A DNA stretch of 64,000 nucleotides from Halapricum hydrolyticum (GCA_025517565.1 JAOPKD010000003.1:1-64000); one strand, 5' to 3'. Shown: positions 44,250 to 54,014, numbered from the stretch's first letter. Numbers and translations are program-made. Notes: generated from the letters alone by a model not told the origin.

Positions 44250-45761
44250 CTAGCGACTGGCGAGCGTCGCGCCGACCCGCAGCTGTGACCGGGAGAGTAG
44301 CCCCATCCAGACCGCGAGCCCGAGAAACAGCAACGCGCCGGCGACCCCGCCGACGACGATCGAGGGAAGCGGGCCGAGCGGGACGATCGCGATCAGCGGC
44401 AGGTACAGCACCGCGAACGCCAGCAGATGGAGACACAGGACGCCGACGATCCGCAGCGACGGGAAGCCGAAGGGCGTCCGTCGCCAGACGAACAGCGATC
44501 CGGCGAGCATCACTCCGTAGGAAATCGCCGTTCCGGTCGCCGCACCGGTCATTCCAAACCGCGGGATCAGGAGCAGATTGAGGACGACGTTCACGACTAG
44601 CCCGACGCCGGTAACCAGCTCCGTCGCCACGTTGTGGCCGGTCGCTTTCAGCGTCGGCGTGAACGCGCGGCTCAACCCGAACAGGAACGCGCCAACGAGC
44701 AGGATGCGAAGCGGCGTCGCCGCCGAGGCGTACGCCGGGCCGAAATAGAGGACGACGAACTCCTCTGCGAGCCCGAACAGCCCGACGCCGAACAGCGTCA
44801 GCGCGAGGAAGGCGTACTTGAAACTGCCCGCAGTGTCCGTGTCGATCTGGTCGATGTCCCCCTTGGCCCAGTGGCTCGAGGCGTTCTGCAGCAGCGACAG
44901 CTGGATAACAAAGGGGACGAACCAGATGACCTCCGCCGGGACGAGCGCGGCGCGGTAGATCCCGCTCTCGGTCACTGACCGGAAGTAATTGACCAGCAGG
45001 ATGTCGGTCCGGTGCAGCAGGATGCCGGCCAGTCCGCCGAGCGTCTGGACCGCGCCGAAGCTCGCGATCGGCCGCCCTTGCGACCGCAGCGCGCGCCCGA
45101 TGCGCCCCGCCGTCACTTCGACGTCGCGGGTGAACGTCCACCAGAGGACCGCCGTCGCGACGAACATAGCGACGACGTAGCCGACGAACACGCCCACGAG
45201 TCCCATCGCGACCGCGAGCGCGACCGCGAGCACGGCGTACAGCAACTGCCAGAGCACGCCCACCCGCTCGGCGACCCACTCCTGGCGACGGCCGTAGTAG
45301 ACCCCCTGGAACGCCGTGAAGAGGTTCCCGACGAGCAACCCCGACGCGAGGACGAGCAGGTGCAGCTCGTACGTTTCCGGAACGATCGACAGCCCGACTG
45401 CACCCGCCAGGACGATCGTGATGACCACCCCGTAGACGGCGGCGAGGGCGATGCCGGCGAGGCTAGCGTCGCTCTCCTCGCTGTCGCCGGGGTCGAATTT
45501 CGCGACCTGGTTGGCGATCGCGCTGAACAGCCCGCCCTTGCCGACCGCTTCGACGACCGTGAACATGGCCATCACTGTCGCGAAGACGCCGAACTCCCGC
45601 GGCGTCAGGAGTCGGACCAGCACCGGGGTGAACGCGATCGTGATCACGAGGACGGTCGCCCGCCCAGTGAACACCGAGACGAACGACCGGAAGAGGCTCC
45701 CGCCGCTGTCCGGGACCGTCTCTGACTCGGCGCCGCTCTTGTTCTCGGCGCCGTCCGTCAT
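44250..45761 (-). CDS. Polysaccharide/oligosaccharide flippase, Wzx/MVIM-like (503 aa)
   Basis: About 14 membrane helices with the polysaccharide-biosynthesis-transporter pattern: TRPVLVRLLTPREFG-like VLVRLLTPREFGVFATV near the start and VLWWTFTRDVEV after helix 6. It would move lipid-linked oligosaccharides across the membrane, completing the pathway of the nearby glycosyltransferases. The acidic N-terminus (about 25 residues) is cytoplasmic. It is 42 bases upstream of the ParB-like gene on the same strand. Confidence 0.9.
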   Translation of the reverse strand: MTDGAENKSGAESETVPDSGGSLFRSFVSVFTGRATVLVITIAFTPVLVRLLTPREFGVFATVMAMFTVVEAVGKGGLFSAIANQVAKFDPGDSEESDASLAGIALAAVYGVVITIVLAGAVGLSIVPETYELHLLVLASGLLVGNLFTAFQGVYYGRRQEWVAERVGVLWQLLYAVLAVALAVAMGLVGVFVGYVVAMFVATAVLWWTFTRDVEVTAGRIGRALRSQGRPIASFGAVQTLGGLAGILLHRTDILLVNYFRSVTESGIYRAALVPAEVIWFVPFVIQLSLLQNASSHWAKGDIDQIDTDTAGSFKYAFLALTLFGVGLFGLAEEFVVLYFGPAYASAATPLRILLVGAFLFGLSRAFTPTLKATGHNVATELVTGVGLVVNVVLNLLLIPRFGMTGAATGTAISYGVMLAGSLFVWRRTPFGFPSLRIVGVLCLHLLAFAVLYLPLIAIVPLGPLPSIVVGGVAGALLFLGLAVWMGLLSRSQLRVGATLASR

Positions 45762-45879
45762 AGGTCCGTTCCCGGCATTTTCGGCCGTCCGTACACACCA
45801 GACACGTCACGGCGTACGTCCGACCGGGTTATAATGTTCGGGGACAGGACGTTGCGGCGACGATTGCCTGGAGTGATAC

Positions 45880-45885
45880 TTATAC
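45880..45885 (+). promoter_or_regulatory. TATA-like box for the first GH31 gene
   Basis: TTATAC lies 24-29 bases before the ATG at 45909, which supports that start and a leaderless transcript. Confidence 0.5.
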
Positions 45886-45908
45886 ACGAGGAAACCGACG
45901 GGCGAGTC

Positions 45909-48578
45909 ATGTCCCTCGCAGACTATCACGTTCCCGAGTTCTCCCCCGTGGCCGACGAGGCGGCGACCGTCGAGACCGACTCCTGTCGGTTCACCGTGCT
46001 CGCGCCGCGACTCATCCGTCTGGAGCACGACCCCGGGGGCGAGTTCGAGGACCGGCCGAGTCAGGCCATCTGGTATCGCGACCAGCCGGTCCCCGAGTTC
46101 TCGGTCGCGCGCACGGACGGCACGCTGGAGATCGAGACCGAACACCTGTACCTGCGATACGACCTCGGAGCCGGGTTTACGAGCGAATCGCTGGCGATCA
46201 CGCTAACCGAGCTCGGGGCGACCTGGCACTACGGCGACAGCGAGGACAACCTCGGCGGGACGACGCGGACGCTCGACGGCGTCGACGGCCAGACCGACCT
46301 CGAACCCGGATTGCTCTCCCGTGATGGCTGGACCGTGCTCGAAGACACCGATCGTCTCGTCTTCGAGGACGGCTGGGTAACCCCACGCGACGCCCACGAG
46401 GACTACGAGGATCTGTACTTCTTCGGGTTCGGCCACGACTATCTCGGCGCGTTGCGGGCATACACCGACATCGCGGGCGACGTCCCGATGATCCCGCGGT
46501 GGGCGCTGGGCAACTGGTGGAGCCGCTACTGGGAGTACTCTCAGGACGAACTCCGCGAACTGATGGAGCAGTTCCGCGAGGAGGAGGTGCCGCTGTCAGT
46601 GTGTGTCCTCGACATGGACTGGCACGTCGTCGACAACTCGAATCACAGCGGCTGGACGGGCTGGACCTGGAATCGCGAGCTGTTTCCCGAACCGGAGGGC
46701 TTTCTGGAGAGCCTCGACGAGATGGGTCTGCGGTCGACGCTCAACATCCACCCTGCCGACGGCGTCCACTCTCACGAAGACGCCTACCCTGACATCGCCG
46801 AGCACGTGGGGATCGATCCCAGCAGGGGCAAGCCGGTCGAGTTCGACGCCAGCGACCCGCAGTTCCTGCGCGGCTACTTCGAGCACGTGATCGGCCCCCT
46901 GGAGGAAGACGGCGTGGACTTCTGGTGGATCGACTGGCAGCAGTGGCGCGAATCCCCCGAGATGGCGGGGCTGGATCCGCTGTGGGCGCTGAACCACCTG
47001 CACGCGCTCGATCGGACTCGCGACGGTCGGCGACCCTTCGTTCTCTCGCGGTGGGCGGACGTCGGCAATCACCGGTATCCGATCGGGTTCTCCGGGGACA
47101 CGATCGTCTCCTGGGACTCGCTTGCCTTCCAGCCGTACCTCACCGGCTCGGCCTCGAACGTCCAGTTCGGGTGGTGGAGCCACGACGTCGGCGGCCACTT
47201 CGGTGGGACGGGCGACCCACACGAGTTCGGCGAGCTGTACGCCCGCTGGACGCAGTTCGGCGCGTTCAGTCCTATCAACCGGATCCACACCTCGAAGATG
47301 CCGTACGTCGACAAGCGACCCTGGCAGTACGACGGCGAGGTCGGTGACGCGCTCGAAGACGCACTCGTCCGACGACACGAACTGATCCCCTATCTCTACA
47401 CGATGGTCCGGCGCAACCACGCCCGGAGTGAGCCGCTGATCCAGCCGCTGTACTATCATCATCCGGAAGCGGACGTCGCCTACCACCGTCCCAACCAGTA
47501 CTACTTCGGCAGCGAGTTGCTCGCCGCTCCACACGTCCGCGAACGCGGCGACGACACCCACCTCTCGCGTCGTCCCGTCTGGCTGCCCGACGGCGAGTGG
47601 TACGATTTCACGTCCGGCGAGCGATACGAGGGTGGTTTTCACACCCGCTACGGCGATCTGTCGGACGTGCCGGTCTACGCGAAAGCGGGTGCGATCGTCC
47701 CGCTGGACGGCGAGCCCGCGTTCGGCGACACCGAGGCACCCGAGACGCTGCGGGTTCTCGCGTTCCCCGGCGCGGACAACACTTTCGACCTCTACGAGGA
47801 CGACGGCGTCACCTGCGCCTCCCGTGATGGGGACTTCGCGACGACTGAACTCAGACAGGAGTGGCACGGTGACCGGCTCTTTTTCGACATCGGACAGAGC
47901 CAGGGCCAGCTCGGACACGTGCCCGACGGTCGGACCTACGAGATCTGTTTCCGCGGTGTCCGGGACGACCTGGACGTGACCGTCGACGGTGCCGAGTACA
48001 CCCGGACCTACGACGACGAGACGGCGACGCTGACCGTGACTGTCGACGGGATCGACGCGGACGAGGCAGTGTCCGTCTCGCTCGACGGCGACGGCACGAA
48101 CGTGCGTGCTGACGCGGACTGGCGGCTCCCCCAGGTTCGAACGCTGCTCCGGCACTTCTCGATACCTGCTGGCTCGAAACCGCCGCTCGAGGAGCACGCG
48201 GCGGCGTTCCTGCGAGGCGACCGCATCACGCTCGACTGGCTCGGGAACTTCGCCGCGGTGCTTTCCGATCGACAGTTGCGCGCGATCGCGGAGACGCTGG
48301 TCGATGCGGGCGCCGAGCGAATCGACTACGCGGGCGACGACCGACTGTTCTTCTGGAACGACTCCCGACGGACGGACATCACTCACCAGTTCGTCCGGTA
48401 CGACCGCAGTGGCGTTCCGACGAACCGTGAGGGCGAGTCACGACACGGAACGCTTCCGGAGTACGACTGGATCCCCCTCTCGAAAATGGAGGCGTACGAC
48501 TGGCGGTTCTCCCTCAACTACGGCACCTTCGTGACCGTTTCCCACGGTACCAGGGACGAATCGACGATCGACATCTGA
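45909..48578 (+). CDS. GH31 family glycosidase, first copy (889 aa)
   Basis: Retaining alpha-glucosidase/alpha-xylosidase family. An N-terminal beta domain leads to the barrel with VLDMDWHVVDN, NIHPADGVHSHEDAYPD, the nucleophile Asp342 in FWWIDWQQW and the acid/base region PIGFSGDTIVSWDSL. SHDVGGHFGG completes the site. A C-terminal domain of about 170 residues after the beta-sandwich is an uncommon addition shared with the next gene. There is no signal peptide, so it should act on imported oligosaccharides. Substrate specificity is unknown. Confidence 0.93.
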   Translation: MSLADYHVPEFSPVADEAATVETDSCRFTVLAPRLIRLEHDPGGEFEDRPSQAIWYRDQPVPEFSVARTDGTLEIETEHLYLRYDLGAGFTSESLAITLTELGATWHYGDSEDNLGGTTRTLDGVDGQTDLEPGLLSRDGWTVLEDTDRLVFEDGWVTPRDAHEDYEDLYFFGFGHDYLGALRAYTDIAGDVPMIPRWALGNWWSRYWEYSQDELRELMEQFREEEVPLSVCVLDMDWHVVDNSNHSGWTGWTWNRELFPEPEGFLESLDEMGLRSTLNIHPADGVHSHEDAYPDIAEHVGIDPSRGKPVEFDASDPQFLRGYFEHVIGPLEEDGVDFWWIDWQQWRESPEMAGLDPLWALNHLHALDRTRDGRRPFVLSRWADVGNHRYPIGFSGDTIVSWDSLAFQPYLTGSASNVQFGWWSHDVGGHFGGTGDPHEFGELYARWTQFGAFSPINRIHTSKMPYVDKRPWQYDGEVGDALEDALVRRHELIPYLYTMVRRNHARSEPLIQPLYYHHPEADVAYHRPNQYYFGSELLAAPHVRERGDDTHLSRRPVWLPDGEWYDFTSGERYEGGFHTRYGDLSDVPVYAKAGAIVPLDGEPAFGDTEAPETLRVLAFPGADNTFDLYEDDGVTCASRDGDFATTELRQEWHGDRLFFDIGQSQGQLGHVPDGRTYEICFRGVRDDLDVTVDGAEYTRTYDDETATLTVTVDGIDADEAVSVSLDGDGTNVRADADWRLPQVRTLLRHFSIPAGSKPPLEEHAAAFLRGDRITLDWLGNFAAVLSDRQLRAIAETLVDAGAERIDYAGDDRLFFWNDSRRTDITHQFVRYDRSGVPTNREGESRHGTLPEYDWIPLSKMEAYDWRFSLNYGTFVTVSHGTRDESTIDI

Positions 48579-48667
48579 TACGGGCCGGTGCGACTGCGTG
48601 CATGAACTCAGGTCGGCGCGGTCGCGTGACAGTACGCTTTTGCCCTCGCGCCGAGGAGGTCGTTGGT

Positions 48668-51355
48668 ATGGCACTCGCGTCGTACCACGTTCCTGAGTTT
48701 TCTCCCGTGGCCGACGAGGCGGCGATCGTCAGCGGCGACCGGTTTCGGTTCACCGTGTTGACACCGAGACTCGTCCGCGCGGAATACGATCCCGACGGCG
48801 AGTTCGAGGACCGGCCGAGTCAGGTGTTCTGGCACCGCGAGCAGCCCGTTCCGGACTTCGAAATCTCTCGGACGGACGGTCGGCTCGTCATCCAGACCGA
48901 AGCGATCCGCCTGGAGTACGTGGCCAACGAGCCGTTCGCCCCGTCGACGCTGTCCGCGCACGTCCGGGATCTGGGATCGGTCTGGCACTACGGCGACGAC
49001 GACCTGGCTAACATGGGCGGGACGGTCCGGACGCTCGACCGAGTCGAAGGCAGCACCGACCTCGAACCGGGGCTGCTCGGCGGCGACGGCTGGACGGTGC
49101 TCGACGATACCGACCGACTCGTCTTCGAGGACGACGGCTGGGTGACGCCGCGCGACGCTCACGAGAACTACGAGGACATCTACTTCTTCGGATACGGCCA
49201 CGACTACCTCGGCGCGCTCGAAGATTTCACTGCCGTCTCCGGGGACGTGCCGATGGTCCCCCGGTGGGCACTGGGCAACTGGTGGAGCCGATACGAACAC
49301 TACAGCGCCGACCGGCTCCGTGACCTCATGACCCGGTTCCGCGAGGAGGACCTGCCGCTGTCGGTGTGTGTCCTCGACATGGACTGGCACGTCACCGACA
49401 ACGAGTACCACGGTGGCTGGACGGGCTGGACGTGGAACCGCGAGCTGTTCCCCGATCCCGAGGGATTCGTCGACTGGCTCCACGAGGAAGGCCTGCGGAC
49501 GACGCTCAACATTCACCCCGCAGAGGGTGTCTACCCGCACGAGGACGCCTATCCCGACATCGCCGAGCACATGGGGATCGATCCGGCGAGCGAACGGCCG
49601 GTCGAGTTCGACGCCAGCGACTCGCAGTTCCTGCGTGGCTACTTCGAGCACGTGATCAACCCGCTCGACGCGGACGGCGTGGACTTCTGGTGGATCGACT
49701 GGCAGCAGTGGGAGGAATCGCCTGAAATGGAGGGACTGGACCCGCTGTGGGCGCTCAATCACCTGCACGCACTCGACCGGACGCGGGACGGTCGGCGACC
49801 CTTTCTCCTCTCGCGATGGGGTGGCCTCGGCGGCCACCGGTATCCGGTCGGCTTCTCGGGTGACGCCTACGTCTCCTGGGACTCGCTTGCCTTCCAGCCG
49901 TATCTCACCGCGACGGGCAGCAACGTCAACTTCGGGTGGTGGAGCCACGACGTCGGCGGTCACTTCGGCGGGACCGGGACGCCGACCGGCTTCGGCGAAC
50001 TGTACGCCCGCTGGGCACAGTTCGGCGCGTTCAGTCCGATCAACCGGATCCACACCGGTAACATCGAGTACATCGACAAACGGCCCTGGACGTTCGAGCC
50101 GACGGTCCGGGAGGCCCTGGGCGAGACGCTGCGGCTGCGCCACGCGTTGATTCCGTATCTCTACACGATGGCCTGGCGCAACCACGACCGCGGGGTCCCG
50201 CTGGTCCGGCCGATGTACTACCACCACCCCGAGATCGAACTCGCCTACCACGTCCCCCAGCAGTACTACTTCGGCAGCGAACTGGTCGTCGTCCCGCACG
50301 TCCGCGAGCGTGACGACGAGACGAACCTGGCTCGCCAGACCGTCTGGCTACCCGACGGTGAGTGGTTCGAGTTCGACACCGGGCGACCGTCCCGCGCCGG
50401 GCTGCACGCCCGCTACGGTGATCTGTCAGACGTGCCGGTCTACGCGAAAGCGGGTGCGATCGTCCCGCTGGACGGCGAGCCCGCGTTCGGCGACACCGAG
50501 GCACCCGAGACGCTGCGAGTTCTCGCGTTCCCCGGCGCGGACAACACCTTCGACCTCTACGAGGACGACGGAACGAGCCGGGCCTATCGCGACGGCGAAT
50601 ACGCGACGACGACGCTTCGGCAGTCCTACGAGCCCGGACAGGTCGAGCTGACCGTCGAAGCCGCCACGGACGCGACCGAACACGTCCCGACGACGCGGGA
50701 CCTCGAACTGTGCGTCCGCGGTGTCCGGGAGGATCTCGCGGTCGAAATCGAGGGTGCGGACGGCTCCGTCGAGTACGACACCGAGACCCGGACACAGGAA
50801 GTCACGATCCCGGAACACGACGCAACCTCGTCGGTGACGGTGCGGCTTGTGGCCCCCGACGCCGACGTGGTCGTCGCCGAGGATCCCCGCCACGATCGCG
50901 TGCGGGAGCTGCTTCACCATCTCGAACTCCCGGCGCGTTCGAAATCGAAACTCGATGACTACGCGAGCGCGTTCGTCGCGGGCGAGCGCGCCGACCTGGA
51001 TTGGCTCGGTAACTTCCGCGAGCGGCTGACCGGCGAGCAGGCCCGCGCGATCGTCGAGACGCTCTGTGACGTCGGCGTGGCCCACATGGACAGCGCCGAG
51101 ACGGAGCGAATCCTGCTCTGGAACGGCGACGGTCGGACCGACATCACCTATCGTCTCTCGACGTTCGAGCGCGGCGAGATCCCGCTTGCGACCGAGGGCG
51201 ACCTCGAATCCGGACCGCTCCCGGCGTTGAAGATCCTCGAACTCGACGATCTGGGCGGGAAAGACTGGACGCTGACCGTTGAGTACGCCGACGCGGGGAG
51301 CGTCTCCTTCGAGGGCGAGGGCGAGGCACCGGCCTACGACGGCGACATCTGGTGA
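48668..51355 (+). CDS. GH31 family glycosidase, second copy (895 aa)
   Basis: A tandem paralogue of the preceding gene with the same domain order. The nucleophile Asp344 is in FWWIDWQQW and the acid/base region is PVGFSGDAYVSWDSL. The C-terminal extra domain is also present, and there is no signal peptide. Its barrel differs enough to suggest a distinct specificity, for example alpha-xyloside versus alpha-glucoside, but this is inference. Bases 50410-50571 are 97.5 percent identical to 47645-47806 of the first copy, unlike the flanks. Confidence 0.93.
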   Translation: MALASYHVPEFSPVADEAAIVSGDRFRFTVLTPRLVRAEYDPDGEFEDRPSQVFWHREQPVPDFEISRTDGRLVIQTEAIRLEYVANEPFAPSTLSAHVRDLGSVWHYGDDDLANMGGTVRTLDRVEGSTDLEPGLLGGDGWTVLDDTDRLVFEDDGWVTPRDAHENYEDIYFFGYGHDYLGALEDFTAVSGDVPMVPRWALGNWWSRYEHYSADRLRDLMTRFREEDLPLSVCVLDMDWHVTDNEYHGGWTGWTWNRELFPDPEGFVDWLHEEGLRTTLNIHPAEGVYPHEDAYPDIAEHMGIDPASERPVEFDASDSQFLRGYFEHVINPLDADGVDFWWIDWQQWEESPEMEGLDPLWALNHLHALDRTRDGRRPFLLSRWGGLGGHRYPVGFSGDAYVSWDSLAFQPYLTATGSNVNFGWWSHDVGGHFGGTGTPTGFGELYARWAQFGAFSPINRIHTGNIEYIDKRPWTFEPTVREALGETLRLRHALIPYLYTMAWRNHDRGVPLVRPMYYHHPEIELAYHVPQQYYFGSELVVVPHVRERDDETNLARQTVWLPDGEWFEFDTGRPSRAGLHARYGDLSDVPVYAKAGAIVPLDGEPAFGDTEAPETLRVLAFPGADNTFDLYEDDGTSRAYRDGEYATTTLRQSYEPGQVELTVEAATDATEHVPTTRDLELCVRGVREDLAVEIEGADGSVEYDTETRTQEVTIPEHDATSSVTVRLVAPDADVVVAEDPRHDRVRELLHHLELPARSKSKLDDYASAFVAGERADLDWLGNFRERLTGEQARAIVETLCDVGVAHMDSAETERILLWNGDGRTDITYRLSTFERGEIPLATEGDLESGPLPALKILELDDLGGKDWTLTVEYADAGSVSFEGEGEAPAYDGDIW

Positions 51356-51435
51356 TCGGGCCAGGCCACGGTATCGCCGCGCGCGGCGAGTGATAGACCG
51401 TCAGCGTTAGGCACTCCCGCGCTCCATTCCGGTGT

Positions 51436-52716
51436 ATGCTCATCACGGACGCGACGTTGCCGGACGGCCGCACCCGGGACGTCCGGATCGAGGGCGAGAC
51501 CATCGCCGAGATCGGGGAGCTGCTGTCGACCACTGCCGAGGAACGGTCGATCGACGCTTCGGGCAAGCGACTCATGCCCGGAATGATCGACGTCCACGTG
51601 CACTTTCGACAGCCCGGCTACAGCCACAAGGAGACCTGGGCGAGCGGCTCGAAGAGCGCTGCCGCCGGCGGGGTGACCACGGTCGTCGACCAGCCCAACA
51701 CCGATCCGCCGACGATCGACGGCGAGCGCTTCGATCACAAATCGGAGCTTGCTGCCGACTCGCTGGTCGATTTCGGGATCAACGGCGGCGTCACCGACGA
51801 GTGGCAGCCGGAGGAACTGTTCGCTCGCCCGCTGTTCGCGCTCGGGGAGGTCTTTCTCGCTGACTCGACGGGGAACATGGGGATCGACGCCGACCTGTTC
51901 GCCGACGCCGTCTCGCGGGCGAGCGAGCGCGACGTGACCGTTACCGTCCACGCGGAGGACGCGAGACGGTTCAACGAGAGCGCACGCGAGCGCGACGACG
52001 CCGACGCCTGGAGCGCCTACCGCACCCCGCAGGCCGAGATCGACGCCGTCCGCCGGGCCTGCACCGTCGCGAACGACCACGACGCGCGGATCCACGTCGC
52101 CCACACCTCCACCCCCGAGGCGATCGACATCGCGGCCGACGCGGGAATGACCTGCGAAGTGACGCCACATCACCTGTTTCTCTCGCGTAACGACCTCCCC
52201 GAATTGGGGACGTTCGGCCGGATGAACCCGCCGCTCCGCCGGGAGAACCGCCGCCGAAAGGTCTTCGAGCGCGTCGCCGACGGCACCGTCGACATGATCG
52301 CGACCGACCACGCGCCGCACACACGCGAGGAGAAGGACGCCTCGATCTGGGAGGCCCCGAGCGGCGTCCCAGGCGTCGAGACGGCGCTCCCGCTGCTGTT
52401 GAACGAGGCTCGCGAAGGGAATCTCAGCTACGAGCGCATCCGCGACCTGACGGCCGCCAACCCCGCAGCGGTCTTCGGGCTCTCGAACAAGGGTCGGATC
52501 GAGGCGGGATTCGACGCCGATCTCGTGCTCGTCGATCCCGACGACCCGCGGCCGATCCGCGGCGAGGAGACGCACACGAACTGCGACTGGACGCCCTTCG
52601 AGGGCATGGACGCGGTCTTCCCCGAACTCACGACGGTCCGCGGGACGGTCGTCTACGAGAACCGCCACGAGGAACTGTTCGGCGAACCCGTGGGCGAGAA
52701 CGTCAGAAGCGCATAG
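51436..52716 (+). CDS. pyrC: Dihydroorotase (426 aa)
   Basis: Catalyses carbamoyl-aspartate to dihydroorotate in pyrimidine synthesis. It is a class I amidohydrolase with metal motif DVHVHFRQPGYSHKE, the GGVTTVVDQPNT segment, the HAED and HVAHTSTPEA histidines and the catalytic ATDHAPHTREEK. Length and motifs fit dihydroorotase better than allantoinase. It stands alone downstream of the GH31 pair; an 80-base gap separates them. Confidence 0.92.
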   Translation: MLITDATLPDGRTRDVRIEGETIAEIGELLSTTAEERSIDASGKRLMPGMIDVHVHFRQPGYSHKETWASGSKSAAAGGVTTVVDQPNTDPPTIDGERFDHKSELAADSLVDFGINGGVTDEWQPEELFARPLFALGEVFLADSTGNMGIDADLFADAVSRASERDVTVTVHAEDARRFNESARERDDADAWSAYRTPQAEIDAVRRACTVANDHDARIHVAHTSTPEAIDIAADAGMTCEVTPHHLFLSRNDLPELGTFGRMNPPLRRENRRRKVFERVADGTVDMIATDHAPHTREEKDASIWEAPSGVPGVETALPLLLNEAREGNLSYERIRDLTAANPAAVFGLSNKGRIEAGFDADLVLVDPDDPRPIRGEETHTNCDWTPFEGMDAVFPELTTVRGTVVYENRHEELFGEPVGENVRSA

Positions 52717-52781
52717 TCCACGCTCGCCTGGTACGCGCGCAGTCCGTCCCGTCCGTCTCGCTGTGACGGACCTCTCGGCTC

Positions 52782-52848
52782 ATACTGCTGACTGTCCCAT
52801 TTCGAAGCTGTCTGGCGAATATCTGCACGAACGTACAGCCGGCAGTAT
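52782..52848. repeat. Nested palindromic element E3
   Basis: Arms are ATACTGCTGACTGTCC (52782-52797) and GTACAGCCGGCAGTAT (52833-52848). The internal TTTCGAA and GGCGAATATCTG, and ACGAACGTAC at the right, match E2 at 43498-43577, but the inner hairpin is shortened. Its last base is the first base (plus strand) of the stop codon of the DUF4382 gene, between two convergent genes, so a bidirectional terminator is an attractive reading. Confidence 0.85.
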
Positions 52849-54014
52849 CACCCCTGGTCCGGATTCCCGTTCCCCGGGCTTCCCTGGCTGCTTCCGGCCT
52901 CGGTTGTCTCGTTGCCGTCCCCGCTCGTCCCTTCCTCTCCGCTCGAATCCGTTTCGTCGCTCTCGTCCGCGTCGGTCTCGTCGCCTTCGTCCGCGTCCGT
53001 TTCACCATCCTCGCTCGTGTCTCGTCCGCTGTCTTCGCTTCTCTCGTCCGGATCGATCTCTTCGACATCGACGTCTTTACCGGCGACGCCACTCTCGGAG
53101 ATCACCGGCAGGAGATTGTATCCGCCCGACTTCCCCTTCTTGACGACGTTAATGTCAAAGACGAACTCGAGCGTCTCTCCGGGGGTAACTTCGAAGGGTT
53201 TGACGATCTGGAGCTTGCCGCTTGGTATCTTGACCGAGACCGATTCGCCGTCGACGATCCCCTCGACGTCTGCCGCGTGGAGCTCGATCTTCGAGTACCG
53301 CCCTGCCGGGAGGTCGTCTTCGAAGACTCCCATCGCCTTGTCACCGACGACCTGCGTCAGATCGACCGTCGCGCCGTCCAGATCGAGAACGAAGAACCCG
53401 CGTTCGTCGTCCGGATCGCCGTTCTCGTTGCCGTCGTCCTCGTCAGCTTCGGTCTCCGTCTCGTCTTCGATGATTTCCGTCACAGTCTCCGTCTCGTCTT
53501 CGATGATTTCCGTCACAGTCCCCGTCTCGTCTTCGCTGATTTCCGTCACAGTCCCCGTCTCGCTTTCGTCGCGTTCAGTCTCTGTTTCGGTCTCGGTCTC
53601 CGTCTCGTTCTCGTCGACTTCAGCCTCGGTTTCCGTCTCAGCTCCGTCGACTTCGGTTTCCCCGTCGTCCGAGTCTCCGTCCTGCTTACCGCTCTGGAAC
53701 ACCCGCGCTCGGTCGAAGGTGACGTCCAGCGAATCGAACTCGTCGATCGCGACCGGCCGATCGCTGATGAGCAGTCGGAACGTCCCGACATTCGGGTCGC
53801 TCTCTGCGTCGCTCGTCGACGTCTCCCCGGGTGTGGAGTCGTCGGTCGCCCCACCGTCGCCCGTGTCGGTGCTGTTCGCTCCGCCGTTGCCGGTGTCGCC
53901 CGAACAGCCGGCCAGGAGTGTCGTACCGACTGCAGTGCCGGTGAGAAGGAATCGTCGCCGCCGGATGTGTCCGTTCTCATCTCGTGGCGTCGATGGATGT
54001 CGGGATGGGGTCAT
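52848..54014 (-). CDS. DUF4382 lipoprotein with acidic repeats (388 aa)
   Basis: Tat signal (IRRRRFLLTG) and lipobox LLAGC. The DUF4382 domain begins GTFRLLISDRPVAIDEFDSL and resumes at FFVLDLDGATVDLTQVVGD, with LPAGRYSKIELHA and an Ig-like end. It is interrupted by an insertion of Thr/Glu repeats and followed by a long acidic Asp/Glu/Ser tail. Expected on the cell surface, probably binding a ligand or ions; no activity is known. The promoter is at 54043. Confidence 0.88.
   Translation of the reverse strand: MTPSRHPSTPRDENGHIRRRRFLLTGTAVGTTLLAGCSGDTGNGGANSTDTGDGGATDDSTPGETSTSDAESDPNVGTFRLLISDRPVAIDEFDSLDVTFDRARVFQSGKQDGDSDDGETEVDGAETETEAEVDENETETETETETERDESETGTVTEISEDETGTVTEIIEDETETVTEIIEDETETEADEDDGNENGDPDDERGFFVLDLDGATVDLTQVVGDKAMGVFEDDLPAGRYSKIELHAADVEGIVDGESVSVKIPSGKLQIVKPFEVTPGETLEFVFDINVVKKGKSGGYNLLPVISESGVAGKDVDVEEIDPDERSEDSGRDTSEDGETDADEGDETDADESDETDSSGEEGTSGDGNETTEAGSSQGSPGNGNPDQG
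53461..53559 (-). repeat. Three 33-base repeats in the DUF4382 gene
   Basis: Units start at 53461, 53494 and 53527 on the plus strand and encode ETVTEIIEDET-type 11-residue blocks. They differ by only a few bases, so slippage or unequal crossover is likely, with copy number possibly variable between strains. Confidence 0.85.

Noticed and set aside
46596..50299. Two long minus-strand frames (596 and 563 codons) opposite the GH31 genes
   Set aside because: They mirror each other because the two GH31 genes are paralogues, and they contain no domain motif; they are shadows.
53440..53600. Regular repeats resembling a CRISPR array
   Set aside because: The units are contiguous 33-base coding repeats in frame with a Thr/Glu-rich protein; there are no spacers. 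The same holds for 14165-14254 and the PKD repeats.
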